From: an uncultured Prevotella sp.
GTDB taxonomy: Bacteria > Bacteroidota > Bacteroidia > Bacteroidales > Bacteroidaceae
Assembly (NCBI GenBank): GCA_937898715.1
Contig: CALEKA010000108.1
Location: 1 to 28,684, forward strand
Direction of reading: 5' to 3'
Length of the DNA: 28,684 bases
Position numbers and translations under genes: made by a program. Of the stretch, positions 13,331 to 20,508 are shown piece by piece. The notes under the pieces are model-generated. The model made no database searches, was not told where the DNA came from, and was given only the letters and a program-made list of their open reading frames with translations. How positions within the stretch are numbered: position 1 is the stretch's first letter; every line of letters begins with the position of its first letter.

Positions 13331-13440
13331 CAAGTAATAAGTAATAAGTAATACATTCCTTACACCTCGCACCCAATCAGCCAGGCTGTATTACTTATTA
13401 CTTGTTACTTATTACTTATTACTTAATACTTAATACTTTT
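13331..13440 (+). repeat. Intergenic repeat cassette, reverse array then forward arrays
   Basis: AAGTAATAAGTAATAAGT immediately after the capsid stop is the reverse complement of the TTACTTATTACTT arrays 30-40 bases later, so the transcript could fold into a long AU stem. A TAATACT array follows and leads to the ATG at 13452. Confidence 0.8.
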
Positions 13441-13451
13441 CCCCCTATCAT

Positions 13452-14054
13452 ATGGCATCATCATCCACCCCCACAAAGTGCCCCACTGGCGCCCCCTACG
13501 AGAGCCTTCGCTTCTGCCAAGGCCAGCGCGTAATCCCAGGCGTCAAGAGCCACGTATACTACATCGCCAAGCGCGACATCGTATCTTGGCCCACTCTGCC
13601 CGACGTCACTGCCGAAGGCACCACTCAGAGCAAAGCCGCCGTCTACGTAGGCAAGTTCACGCTTGCCGAAGGTAAGAAGTGGCAAGTGATCGAGCTCACG
13701 CTCAACAAGGGCAACCTCGAATGGGAAACCCAGGGCGAGCAGCCCTCGTGCACCATCCTCAATAAGTTCACCATCTCCTACCCCGGTACGGGCGAAGCCG
13801 CAGCAGCCTTCTGCGGCATGGCCGTCAACGACGACCTCGTCTACATCGTGGAGCAGCGCGACGGCAAGTTCCGCGTGCTTGGCAACGATATGTTCAACAC
13901 CGTCTCGAAGCCCAAGGGCTCAAGCGGTGAAGGCACATCGACCAATGGCGGCACAGAAATCGAAATCGAAGCCACCGACCTCTACCCCGCACCCTTCTAC
14001 ACGGGCGAGATCGACACAGTAGATGGCACGATCAACCCTACCGAGGCGGCCTAA
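13452..14054 (+). CDS. Probable major tail tube protein
   Basis: 200 residues, predominantly beta with regular alternating strands: VYYIAKRDIVSWPTLPDV, KWQVIELTLNKGNLEWETQG, then DDLVYIVEQRDGKFRVLGND. A soluble Gly/Ser/Thr-rich loop (about 156-172) precedes a short C-terminal strand (LYPAPFYTGEI). No signal peptide. High beta content, size and position after the capsid gene fit a tail-tube protein of Bacteroidales siphophages. A head decoration protein remains possible. Confidence 0.55.
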   Translation: MASSSTPTKCPTGAPYESLRFCQGQRVIPGVKSHVYYIAKRDIVSWPTLPDVTAEGTTQSKAAVYVGKFTLAEGKKWQVIELTLNKGNLEWETQGEQPSCTILNKFTISYPGTGEAAAAFCGMAVNDDLVYIVEQRDGKFRVLGNDMFNTVSKPKGSSGEGTSTNGGTEIEIEATDLYPAPFYTGEIDTVDGTINPTEAA

Positions 14055-14154
14055 CGTTCGACAAGACATTCTCTTCGACGTTCGACCGCAGCCACGCCGA
14101 AATGTTTCTCAGATCACTCAACATCTGACCACCTCCCGCTCTCTCTCCTACCAT

Positions 14155-14204
14155 AGGTCTTGAGGGGGGAAGAAAGGTCCTCCTCCTTCCCCCCATCAAG
14201 ACCT
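14155..14204 (+). terminator. Strong intrinsic terminator after the tail tube gene
   Basis: AGGTCTTGA-GGGGGGAAG (14155-14172) pairs with CTTCCCCCC-TCAAGACCT (14186-14204) with a single bulged A, an 18-bp stem followed by TTATTCTAT. It would sharply reduce transcription into the next gene, as expected after highly expressed capsid and tube genes. Confidence 0.8.
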
Positions 14205-14223
14205 TTATTCTATCCCTACCACC

Positions 14224-14763
14224 ATGACTCTCACCCAAGAGATACAATCTTACCTCGCCCTCGCTCCATCGGATCGCGATGTGGCACAAGGTGCGATGCT
14301 CCTGCTCCGCATCAATCGCAACCGCATCATCTACGCTGGCGCACTCCATGCTCCCCGCCGTTATGCCCCCATCATCGAGGCAGAACTCAAGAAGCATCTA
14401 CGCATCCGCCTGGACCATCAGACGCGTGAGGGCATCGTCAGCATGGAGCGCGAAGTGATGCCCGCAGCCGAGCAATCGATCCAAGAGGGTGACCCCGTCA
14501 TCTCCTCCGATGCCGACCGCCCGCAGTCTGCCTCCGCTCCCCACAGAGGCCTTCGCCCCGACCACGACCGTCTGCCCAGAGACATTCAGCAGATACCCGA
14601 ACAGAATGCCGACGTCTACTTCCGCATGAAGAAGGTCTACAACACGCTCCTCCAAATGGCCGACGCCGCCCCCTGCGACCGCTACGAGTACCTCAAGACG
14701 CTGAAGAACCTCGACGACCGCTACCGAGCAGCTTGGAAGAAGTACGATGGGTACGGGGTGTGA
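14224..14763 (+). CDS. Hypothetical late protein
   Basis: 179 residues, family not recognised. There are two helical regions (about 1-80, EIQSYLALAPSDRDVAQGAM and EAELKKHLRIRLDHQTREGI; and 125-177, MKKVYNTLLQMADAAPCDRY) separated by a disordered Pro/Ser/Asp linker. It is highly charged with no membrane segment. The ATG follows the strong terminator by 20 bases and lacks the heptad leader. The setting suggests a virion assembly or morphogenesis protein. Confidence 0.5.
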   Translation: MTLTQEIQSYLALAPSDRDVAQGAMLLLRINRNRIIYAGALHAPRRYAPIIEAELKKHLRIRLDHQTREGIVSMEREVMPAAEQSIQEGDPVISSDADRPQSASAPHRGLRPDHDRLPRDIQQIPEQNADVYFRMKKVYNTLLQMADAAPCDRYEYLKTLKNLDDRYRAAWKKYDGYGV

Positions 14764-14765
14764 GT

Positions 14766-14912
14766 TGATGAGTTGATGAGTTTAATAAGTTTAGAGTTTT
14801 AAGGTTATGAGGTTATAAAGTCGGCTTCAGCCCGCTTGTATTACTTATTACTTGTTACTTATTACTTGAATTCAGCAAGGCTTGTAATACTTAATACTTT
14901 ATACTTAATACT
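14766..14912 (+). repeat. Intergenic repeat cassette
   Basis: GATGAGTT / GAGTTTAAT units, GGTTATGAGGTTATAAAG, GCTTCAGCC, a TTACTTA/TTACTTG array, the spacer GAATTCAGCAAGGC, then a TAATACT array ending about 8 bases before the GTG start at 14921. Confidence 0.85.
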
Positions 14913-14920
14913 TTACTACA

Positions 14921-15490
14921 GTGGCAATCAAAGCAGATCGCATGGCAGAGACCGCTTCGAAGTATCTCCTCGCCTCCGTGCAAGAGATGGAAGAAGCCCA
15001 CCTCTCCGCCCCCACCCGAGCCCGCATGCTCCGCCTCCGCGAGATGTATGCCCTATGGCTGCAGAACCCCCGATGGGGCGATAGCGACATCGTGCGCCAA
15101 CTCAAGCAGACTTACTCTCTCAGCACGACTCAAGCCTATGAAGACTGCCGACTGGTTAAGGTATGCTTGGGCAACCTCGGCCGGCTGACTAAGGACTACG
15201 ACCGATTCCTCTTCCGCCAACGATGCGAAGAGGGATGGGAGATGGCTCGCAAGGCCGACGATGCTAAAGCCTTCGCAGCCGTGACCGCCACCTATCTCAA
15301 GGGCACAGGTCTCGACCGCGACGACCCCACAGCTCCCGACTATGCCACCATCCGCCCTCAGACCTTCGTGATCACTTCCGACCCCACCGCCGCAGGCTTC
15401 AAGCCCATACCCGGCATCATCGAGAAGGCACGCCGACTCGAAGCTCGCTACATCCAGGAGATCGAAGCGGAGGAGCAGGTGCCCGAATGA
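14921..15490 (+). CDS. Possible small terminase subunit-like protein
   Basis: 189 residues from a GTG start; the ATG at 14942 is an alternative. Residues about 28-110 are helical with an HTH-like part (NPRWGDSDIVRQLKQTYSLS and TTQAYEDCRLVKVCLGNLGR), followed by YDRFLFRQRCEEGWEMARKA. This resembles Bacteroidales phage proteins sometimes called terminase small subunit, whose HTH would recognise the packaging site. It is far from terL (7927), so the assignment is uncertain. The gene at 7255 is the competing candidate. Confidence 0.45.
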   Translation: MAIKADRMAETASKYLLASVQEMEEAHLSAPTRARMLRLREMYALWLQNPRWGDSDIVRQLKQTYSLSTTQAYEDCRLVKVCLGNLGRLTKDYDRFLFRQRCEEGWEMARKADDAKAFAAVTATYLKGTGLDRDDPTAPDYATIRPQTFVITSDPTAAGFKPIPGIIEKARRLEARYIQEIEAEEQVPE

Positions 15491-15662
15491 GTTTAGAGTT
15501 TTAAGGTTATGAGGTTATAAAGTCGGCTTCGATATAGTTTAGAGTTTTAAGGTTATGAGGTTATAAAGAATGCTTCAGCCAGTCTGTAATACTTAATACT
15601 TTATACTTAATACTTGCCCCTATGGGGCTTGTAATACTTAATACTTTATACTTAATACTTAA
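15490..15662 (+). repeat. Intergenic repeat cassette (duplicated block)
   Basis: The GAGTTTTAAGGTTATGAGGT block occurs twice (about 15497 and 15540), followed by the GCTTCAGCCAGTCTG linker, a heptad array, the palindromic spacer GCCCCTATGGGGC and a second heptad array ending at the ATG at 15666. Confidence 0.85.
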
Positions 15663-15665
15663 TAA

Positions 15666-16064
15666 ATGATTACTCGTCTCTACTCCTTCCCCGCCCGCTA
15701 CTGCCGCCTGCTCAGCCCCACCCCCGATGGTATGTGCGTAATCACGCGAGGCTACATCCCCCTCACCCCCATGCCCATCGTAGGCTGTGCCGCCATGGAG
15801 CAGACCGACGAAGCCACGGATGGCTACCGCCGCTACACCGTCAAGATCACCTGCACGCTCCGTCAGCGCCCCAACGCTTCCACCGAGCCTCAAGCCTTCC
15901 TCGCCCTCACCCATGACGGCCGACGCCTCGTGATAGGCACCGACTCCACCCCCTACCCCCTACAGACCATCACCGACACCCACTCCGCCTCTGCCGCCGA
16001 CCGCACCTCGTGTACGCTCACCATCACCCTCACCGGATCTCAGCCAGCACTGGAGGTGATCTAA
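15666..16064 (+). CDS. Hypothetical virion-associated protein
   Basis: 132 residues, beta-rich: RYTVKITCTLRQRP, FLALTHDGRRLVIGTDSTPY and a C-terminal SCTLTITLTGSQPALEV strand pair. The pattern of two beta sheets around a 'G-R-R-L-V-I-G-T' hairpin resembles small structural proteins of Bacteroidales phages (neck or tail-associated). No catalytic motif. The ATG follows the heptad array by 3 bases. Confidence 0.45.
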   Translation: MITRLYSFPARYCRLLSPTPDGMCVITRGYIPLTPMPIVGCAAMEQTDEATDGYRRYTVKITCTLRQRPNASTEPQAFLALTHDGRRLVIGTDSTPYPLQTITDTHSASAADRTSCTLTITLTGSQPALEVI

Positions 16065-16071
16065 GTATAAT

Positions 16072-16267
16072 GAGTTTTGAGTTTTGAGGTTATAAAGTCG
16101 GCTTCGCTCCAGTTTTGAGTTTCGAGGTTATAAGGTTATAAAGTCGGCTTCAGCCCGCTTGTATTACTTATTACTTGTTACTTATTACTTGAATTCAGCA
16201 AGGCTTGTAATACTTAATACTTTATACTTAATACTTGCCCCTCGGGCGTGTAATACTTAATACTTAA
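16072..16267 (+). repeat. Intergenic repeat cassette
   Basis: Two GGTTATAAAGTCGGCTTC blocks, GCTTCAGCC linker, TTACTTA/TTACTTG array, the GAATTCAGCAAGGC spacer, and TAATACT arrays separated by GCCCCTCGGGCG. It ends at the ATG at 16270. Confidence 0.85.
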
Positions 16268-16269
16268 AT

Positions 16270-16503
16270 ATGAAGCCTATCCAACTCCAAGATGCTCTCC
16301 GCCTGCTCGAAGACCACGAGCCCCACAACCTCCGCCTCTGGAAGCTATCCACTGGCGACATCCTCACCTACCAAGGTGCACGCTACGTAGGCACCCACCG
16401 CCGAGGAGGCACACACCGAGTCAGGCTCCCCAAGAGCGGGCTTATACGCGAATTTCGCGACGTCACGCTCTTCGAGATTGACGATATGGAGATCTATTGG
16501 TAA
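16270..16503 (+). CDS. Small hypothetical protein
   Basis: 77 residues. An N-terminal helix (IQLQDALRLLEDHEP) is followed by a beta-rich, basic C-terminal half (TYQGARYVGTHRRGGTHRVR) ending in acidic and aromatic residues. Similar small proteins occur in Bacteroidales mobile elements, but function is not known. It is flanked by repeat cassettes on both sides. Confidence 0.5.
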   Translation: MKPIQLQDALRLLEDHEPHNLRLWKLSTGDILTYQGARYVGTHRRGGTHRVRLPKSGLIREFRDVTLFEIDDMEIYW

Positions 16504-16506
16504 GCT

Positions 16507-16813
16507 TCGGTGCAGTTCTGAGTTTTAAGGTTATAACGTCGGCTTCGCTCCAGTTTTGAGTTTCGAGGTTATAAGGTTATAAAGTCGGTTTCAGCCAGGC
16601 TGTATTACTTATTACTTGTTACTTATTACTTGATTTCTGCAAGGTTGTATTACTTATTACTTGTTACTTATTACTTGATTTCTGCAAGGTTGCATTACTT
16701 ATTACTTGTTACTTATTACTTGATTTCTGCAAGGTTGCATTACTTATTACTTGTTACTTATTGCTTGCCCCTCTGGGGATTGTAATACTTAATACTTTAT
16801 ACTTAATACTTGA
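16507..16813 (+). repeat. Longest intergenic repeat cassette, with 45-bp tandem repeat
   Basis: After GGTTATAAAGTCGGCTTC-type blocks, a 45-bp unit (a 29-bp TTACTTA/TTACTTG array plus GATTTCTGCAAGGTTG) is repeated at 16603, 16648 and 16693, with a partial fourth copy at 16738-16766. The spacer GCCCCTCTGGGG and a TAATACT array ending at 16811 follow. In frame it encodes ILNTLYLIL, which creates a false upstream extension of the next gene. Confidence 0.9.
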
Positions 16814-16820
16814 TATTTAT

Positions 16821-17855
16821 ATGGACACCTCTTCCCTCCACTCCGCCGCCTCTACCATCCGCACCGAGACCCAAGAATCGGCCAACACCGCAGAGCGCGT
16901 AGGCTCCTGCCTCGACTCCATCGTCACAGCCATCGACGAGCTATCCACCACCTATGCCAATTCGACCCAAGCCGGGCTCATGACGTCTGCCACCTACAAT
17001 ACACTCAGTACGCAGGTGACTCGCATTGACGAAATAAACGAAAGGCTGACTCATCTGAGCGATAGATACTTCGCTACTGCGAATTGCGAGTCAATAGATG
17101 AGCTGAATAATCGTCTTAACGCTATCAAGGAGAGCAACAATCAAGGTCTATACGTGATACCAGTCTTCGGCATACCTCTTCTTGCTACAATTGCTTGCAA
17201 CAAGAATGATCAGAGCGTGTGGGTACAGACCTTGAGTGGTTGCGTATTGCTGACGGACGATGCGCAGAAGATTAAGGATGCGGGCAGCTACCTCTCTTAC
17301 GTGCAGCTTGTGCGTTATTACAATAAGAATGGCGGTAAGAGTGGATGGTCTGCTTGGGAGAAGGTTGTCCCCACGGCACAGACCACCCCCGACGGCAACT
17401 CCAAGCAATACATCTACTCCGACTCCACCACCAAGAACCACTCCGTACTCTGCGGCGACTTCAAAGTCTTCCAAAACTCCGGCCAATGCCTCCTCCGCTT
17501 CGCCATATGGGGAGGCGACACCTCCACCTCAGGCAAATACATCACCCGCGAAATCCCCGTAGCCAACACCTCCTCCAACGGTCTCTTCGACAAAGAATAC
17601 CTCAAGCGCCTGCGCAACGCCACCCTGACCGAGTCGGCCGACACCTCCACCACCGAAGTCAAGATCACCTACCCCAACTACGCCGACGGCTCCACCAAGA
17701 CCCTCACCCTCACCTCCGCCACCTCCGCCAAAGCCGGCATCCTCACCACCTCCACCTACAACACCATCATGACCTCCGTACAGCGCCTCGACGACTATCG
17801 CGCCCAGATCAAAGCCCTCGAAGCCCGCGTCGCCGCCCTCGAAGCCAAAGCCTAA
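16821..17855 (+). CDS. Tail-fibre-like protein
   Basis: 344 residues from ATG 16821; an in-frame ATG at 16761 lies in repeats and is rejected. The N-terminal 80 residues are helical and polar (TIRTETQESANTAERVGSCL). The centre is mixed, with a receptor-binding or tail-spike-like look. Near residue 255 'Y-I-T-R-E-I-P-V-A-N' is followed by repeated 'K-A-G-I-L-T-T-S-T-Y-N-T-I' phrases also seen near residue 50 (Q-A-G-L-M-T-S-A-T-Y-N-T-L). The end is a coiled coil (QIKALEARVAALEAKA). Codons between about 17020 and 17360 are G/T/A-rich, unlike the C-rich ends, suggesting a swapped central module. Likely role: host attachment. Confidence 0.6.
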   Translation: MDTSSLHSAASTIRTETQESANTAERVGSCLDSIVTAIDELSTTYANSTQAGLMTSATYNTLSTQVTRIDEINERLTHLSDRYFATANCESIDELNNRLNAIKESNNQGLYVIPVFGIPLLATIACNKNDQSVWVQTLSGCVLLTDDAQKIKDAGSYLSYVQLVRYYNKNGGKSGWSAWEKVVPTAQTTPDGNSKQYIYSDSTTKNHSVLCGDFKVFQNSGQCLLRFAIWGGDTSTSGKYITREIPVANTSSNGLFDKEYLKRLRNATLTESADTSTTEVKITYPNYADGSTKTLTLTSATSAKAGILTTSTYNTIMTSVQRLDDYRAQIKALEARVAALEAKA

Positions 17856-17866
17856 ACCCTCTCACC

Positions 17867-18103
17867 ATGACCAAAGACACCCGCACCACTTATCAAGTCT
17901 ACTCCGCACTGGCTATGCTCCTTGCAGGAGTGGCGCTCAGCGTAGCCGGATTCATCGTGCCCCCTGTGGGCGAAATATCCGACAGCGTACTATGGTTCTT
18001 CGCACAATGCTTGATCTATGCCGGGAGCATCTTCGGCGTGAGCATCTACGTACAGAGCAAATTCACCGAACTCAAGTCAGAACTCGAACAGAGGAAGCCA
18101 TAG
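17867..18103 (+). CDS. Holin-like small membrane protein
   Basis: 78 residues with two hydrophobic helices (about 12-34, VYSALAMLLAGVALSVAGFI; and 43-62, WFFAQCLIYAGSIFGVSIYV) and a charged C-terminal tail (SKFTELKSELEQRKP). This fits a two-helix (class II) holin, which would permeabilise the inner membrane to release or activate the amidase. It starts 11 bases after the fibre gene, so the two are probably cotranscribed, and the amidase gene is next. Confidence 0.6.
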   Translation: MTKDTRTTYQVYSALAMLLAGVALSVAGFIVPPVGEISDSVLWFFAQCLIYAGSIFGVSIYVQSKFTELKSELEQRKP

Positions 18104-18109
18104 GGAGCT

Positions 18110-18249
18110 GAATAAGTTTAGAGTTTTAAGGTTATGAGGTTATAAAGGATGCTTCAGCCAGTCTGTAATACTTAATACTTTATACTTAATACTTTATACT
18201 TAATACTTGCCCATCGGGCTTGTAATACTTAATACTTTATACTTAATAC
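18110..18249 (+). repeat. Intergenic repeat cassette
   Basis: GAGTTTTAAGGTTATGAGGT block, GATGCTTCAGCCAGTCTG linker, an extended heptad array, the palindromic spacer GCCCATCGGGC and a second array ending about 10 bases before the ATG at 18261. Confidence 0.85.
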
Positions 18250-18260
18250 TTGATCTATAT

Positions 18261-18671
18261 ATGACTGTCAAATATCTTATCGTCCACTGCACCGCCACCT
18301 CCGCAGGCCGCGACTTCCATGCCGCCGACGTGCGCCGATGGCACAAATCCCAGGGATGGTCCGACATAGGCTACCACTACCTGGTCGACCTCGACGGCAC
18401 CATAGAGGCCGGCCGCCCCGAGACACAGATCGGAGCACACTGCGCCGGCATAAACCACATCAGCCTCGGCATATGCTACGTAGGCGGACTCGCCACCGAC
18501 GGCCGCACCCCCACCGACACACGCACCATCCAGCAGAAAGCCGCCCTACGTGCCCTGCTCGCCCGCCTTAAGAAGAAATACCCGCAAGCCCGCATCGTTG
18601 GGCACCACCACTTCAACAAGGGTAAAGCCTGTCCATGCTTCGATGCCGACCACGAATACGCCGACCTATAG
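18261..18671 (+). CDS. N-acetylmuramoyl-L-alanine amidase endolysin
   Basis: 136 residues, the size of T7-lysozyme-like Amidase_2 enzymes. It would cut the amide bond between MurNAc and L-Ala of peptidoglycan at lysis. Candidate zinc ligands are H9 (IVHCTAT), H115 (VGHHHFNKGKACPCFD) and C126; Y39 in IGYHYLVDLDGTI is also typical. There is no signal peptide or SAR helix, so export would depend on the upstream holin-like protein. An in-frame ATG at 18207 lies within the repeat array and is rejected. The spanin candidate starts 13 bases after its stop. Confidence 0.88.
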   Translation: MTVKYLIVHCTATSAGRDFHAADVRRWHKSQGWSDIGYHYLVDLDGTIEAGRPETQIGAHCAGINHISLGICYVGGLATDGRTPTDTRTIQQKAALRALLARLKKKYPQARIVGHHHFNKGKACPCFDADHEYADL

Positions 18672-18684
18672 CACCCCACCCACC

Positions 18685-19101
18685 ATGACCCACCGCCCAA
18701 TCTTACTCGTAGCTCTGCTCCTCTCGCTCCTCACCTCGTGCGTGCGCACCCAGTACGTGCCCATCGAGGTGAGAAGCATCACCCGCGACACCCTCCGCCA
18801 GACCCTCATCCACCGCGACACCCTCCGCACCTCCGACACCATCCTCACCGACCGCTACCGCGAGGGCGACACCGTCTACGTCAATCGCACACAGACCCAC
18901 TACCGCGACCGCATCAGTCTGCGCCACGACACCGTCTACATAGCCCGCACCGATACCCTCACCCGCATGCCCGAAGCCCTGAAGGCTTCCACCATCAGCC
19001 CCACCCGTCGCAACTACCGATGGCCCATCATCGCCCTATCCATACTCTTCGCCATCACGCTATCCATACTCCTACCCATACTCGCCAAACGAAGAACATA
19101 G
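18685..19101 (+). CDS. Lipoprotein with C-terminal membrane helix, candidate unimolecular spanin
   Basis: 138 residues. The N-terminus is a lipoprotein signal (ILLVALLLSLLTSC, Cys at residue 19). The C-terminus has a transmembrane helix (about 113-134, WPIIALSILFAITLSILLPI) with a short basic tail. Outer-membrane lipid anchor plus inner-membrane helix in one protein is the defining layout of u-spanins such as T1 gp11, which fuse the two membranes at the last step of lysis. The periplasmic part is rich in R-D-T-L/V repeats and beta strands. It lies directly after the amidase, completing a holin-endolysin-spanin cassette. Confidence 0.7.
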   Translation: MTHRPILLVALLLSLLTSCVRTQYVPIEVRSITRDTLRQTLIHRDTLRTSDTILTDRYREGDTVYVNRTQTHYRDRISLRHDTVYIARTDTLTRMPEALKASTISPTRRNYRWPIIALSILFAITLSILLPILAKRRT

Positions 19102-19102
19102 T

Positions 19103-19276
19103 GAGCCCGGAGGTTAATGAGTTTAGAGTTCTAAGGTTATGAGGTTATAAAGGATGCTTCAGCCCACTTGTAATACTTAATACTTTATACTTAATACTTC
19201 AAGCGAAGCTTGTAATACTTAATACTTTCCCCTATGGCGGCTTGTAATACTTAATACTTTATACTTAATACTTCTC
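19103..19276 (+). repeat. Intergenic repeat cassette
   Basis: GAGTTTAGAG / GGTTATGAGGTTATAAAG block, GATGCTTCAGCC linker, and three heptad arrays separated by short spacers (AAGCGAAGCTTG, CCCCTATGGCGG). It ends 11 bases before the ATG at 19283. Confidence 0.85.
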
Positions 19277-19282
19277 AAAGAC

Positions 19283-20392
19283 ATGGTCCTCTCCCCCTCC
19301 CTCCCCACATCGTCCGAGATCTTCTGCTTTCCCTCCGAGCTCGATACCATCACCGTCTCCGAGATCACCCTCACCGCCGTGAGTGTCAAGGTCATGCTCG
19401 GACAGCAGACCCTCATCGACACCACACTCACCCCCTTCGGCGGAGGAACCTATGGAGAAGTAAGGCTCACCGACATGGCCCGTCTCATCACCGACCGCCT
19501 CATACCCGACTCCTCCGCCGAAACCCGCGACACGCTCCGCCTACGAGTATACGTAGAGTCATCGCTCATGGGAGAGTGCATCATCCTCCCACTGCGCATG
19601 CGCATGGGCTCTGAAAGCGCAGCTTCCACCATCAGCCACGAATTCCTCACCCCTGCCAGCGCAGGCACCAAGATCGTGCCACCCACCGCCGTAGAGACCC
19701 TCACATGGATCATCCCCGACAACTACGACCCCTCAGGCCCCGCACAAGACCAGCTCCGACTCTCCGCCCTGTGGTACAACCCACAGACCCGCGCCGCCGC
19801 CACGACTACACCCGATCCCATCCAAGCCAGCGCCACCGGCGCCAACTCTCTCTACATCAAGGCCACCATTCCCCTCGCCACCATCCCCACGCCCGGTGCA
19901 GACTGGAAGCTCGTGAGCCTCACAGCCACAGCCGCCGCCCGCACCATCACCTATCGCATCGCACCACAGTGGCTCACCCTCTGCTCCGAAGTGACCCCCA
20001 TCCGATTCCTTAATGCCTACGGCGCCCACGACACCTTCTACTTCTACGGCGTACGCTCCGAAGAGACCAAGCCCACCTACACCGCTGCCACCATCGAAGG
20101 CCTCACACGCAACTATCAGATCGACGTACAGCCCGAGTGGAAGGCTCAGACCGGGCCTCTCGGCAAGACCGAACTCGCCCTCCTTCACCACCTCGTACAA
20201 GCCCGCCGACTATGGCTCCTCACCGATGGCGAGGAACTCACCCTCACATCCTGCGAACTCAAGCCCACCAACGAACTCCATACCGCGCAGACTGCCTCCA
20301 TCTCCTTCCGCGAAGCCCGCGAGGGGCAACGACTCTCGTCATCGCTCCGAGTGCGCACCTTCGACGGCACGTTCGATGAGAAGTTCCTGTAG
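19283..20392 (+). CDS. Hypothetical virion protein, possibly tail/baseplate
   Basis: 369 residues, almost entirely beta with many Thr/Ala/Pro. Repeated immunoglobulin-like strand patterns are seen (TVSEITLTAVSVKVMLGQQT; DWKLVSLTATAAARTITYRI), and a 'F-L-N-A-Y-G-A-H-D-T-F-Y-F-Y-G' segment near 247 that I associate with Bacteroidales phage tail proteins. No enzymatic motif or signal peptide. Size and position next to portal and fibre suggest a tail-tip or baseplate component. The assignment is low-confidence. Confidence 0.45.
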   Translation: MVLSPSLPTSSEIFCFPSELDTITVSEITLTAVSVKVMLGQQTLIDTTLTPFGGGTYGEVRLTDMARLITDRLIPDSSAETRDTLRLRVYVESSLMGECIILPLRMRMGSESAASTISHEFLTPASAGTKIVPPTAVETLTWIIPDNYDPSGPAQDQLRLSALWYNPQTRAAATTTPDPIQASATGANSLYIKATIPLATIPTPGADWKLVSLTATAAARTITYRIAPQWLTLCSEVTPIRFLNAYGAHDTFYFYGVRSEETKPTYTAATIEGLTRNYQIDVQPEWKAQTGPLGKTELALLHHLVQARRLWLLTDGEELTLTSCELKPTNELHTAQTASISFREAREGQRLSSSLRVRTFDGTFDEKFL

Positions 20393-20502
20393 GAGTTTAA
20401 TAAGTTTAATAAGTTTATGAGTTTAAACGGCGCTTTGCGCCTAAGCCAAGAGATCGGCTTCTGCCAGTCTGTAATACTTAATACTTTATACTTAATACTT
20501 AA
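20393..20502 (+). repeat. Intergenic repeat cassette (short form)
   Basis: GAGTTTAATAAGTTT units, a unique piece with GGCGCTTTGCGCC (a small palindrome), CTTCTGCCAGTCTG linker and one heptad array ending 10 bases before the portal ATG. Confidence 0.8.
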
Positions 20503-20508
20503 AAGCAG

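Noticed and set aside
16761..16820. Upstream start of the fibre-like gene (and likewise 18207 for the amidase)
   Set aside because: The extra residues are translations of the repeat array (ILNTLYLIL in both), so the later ATGs at 16821 and 18261 are preferred.
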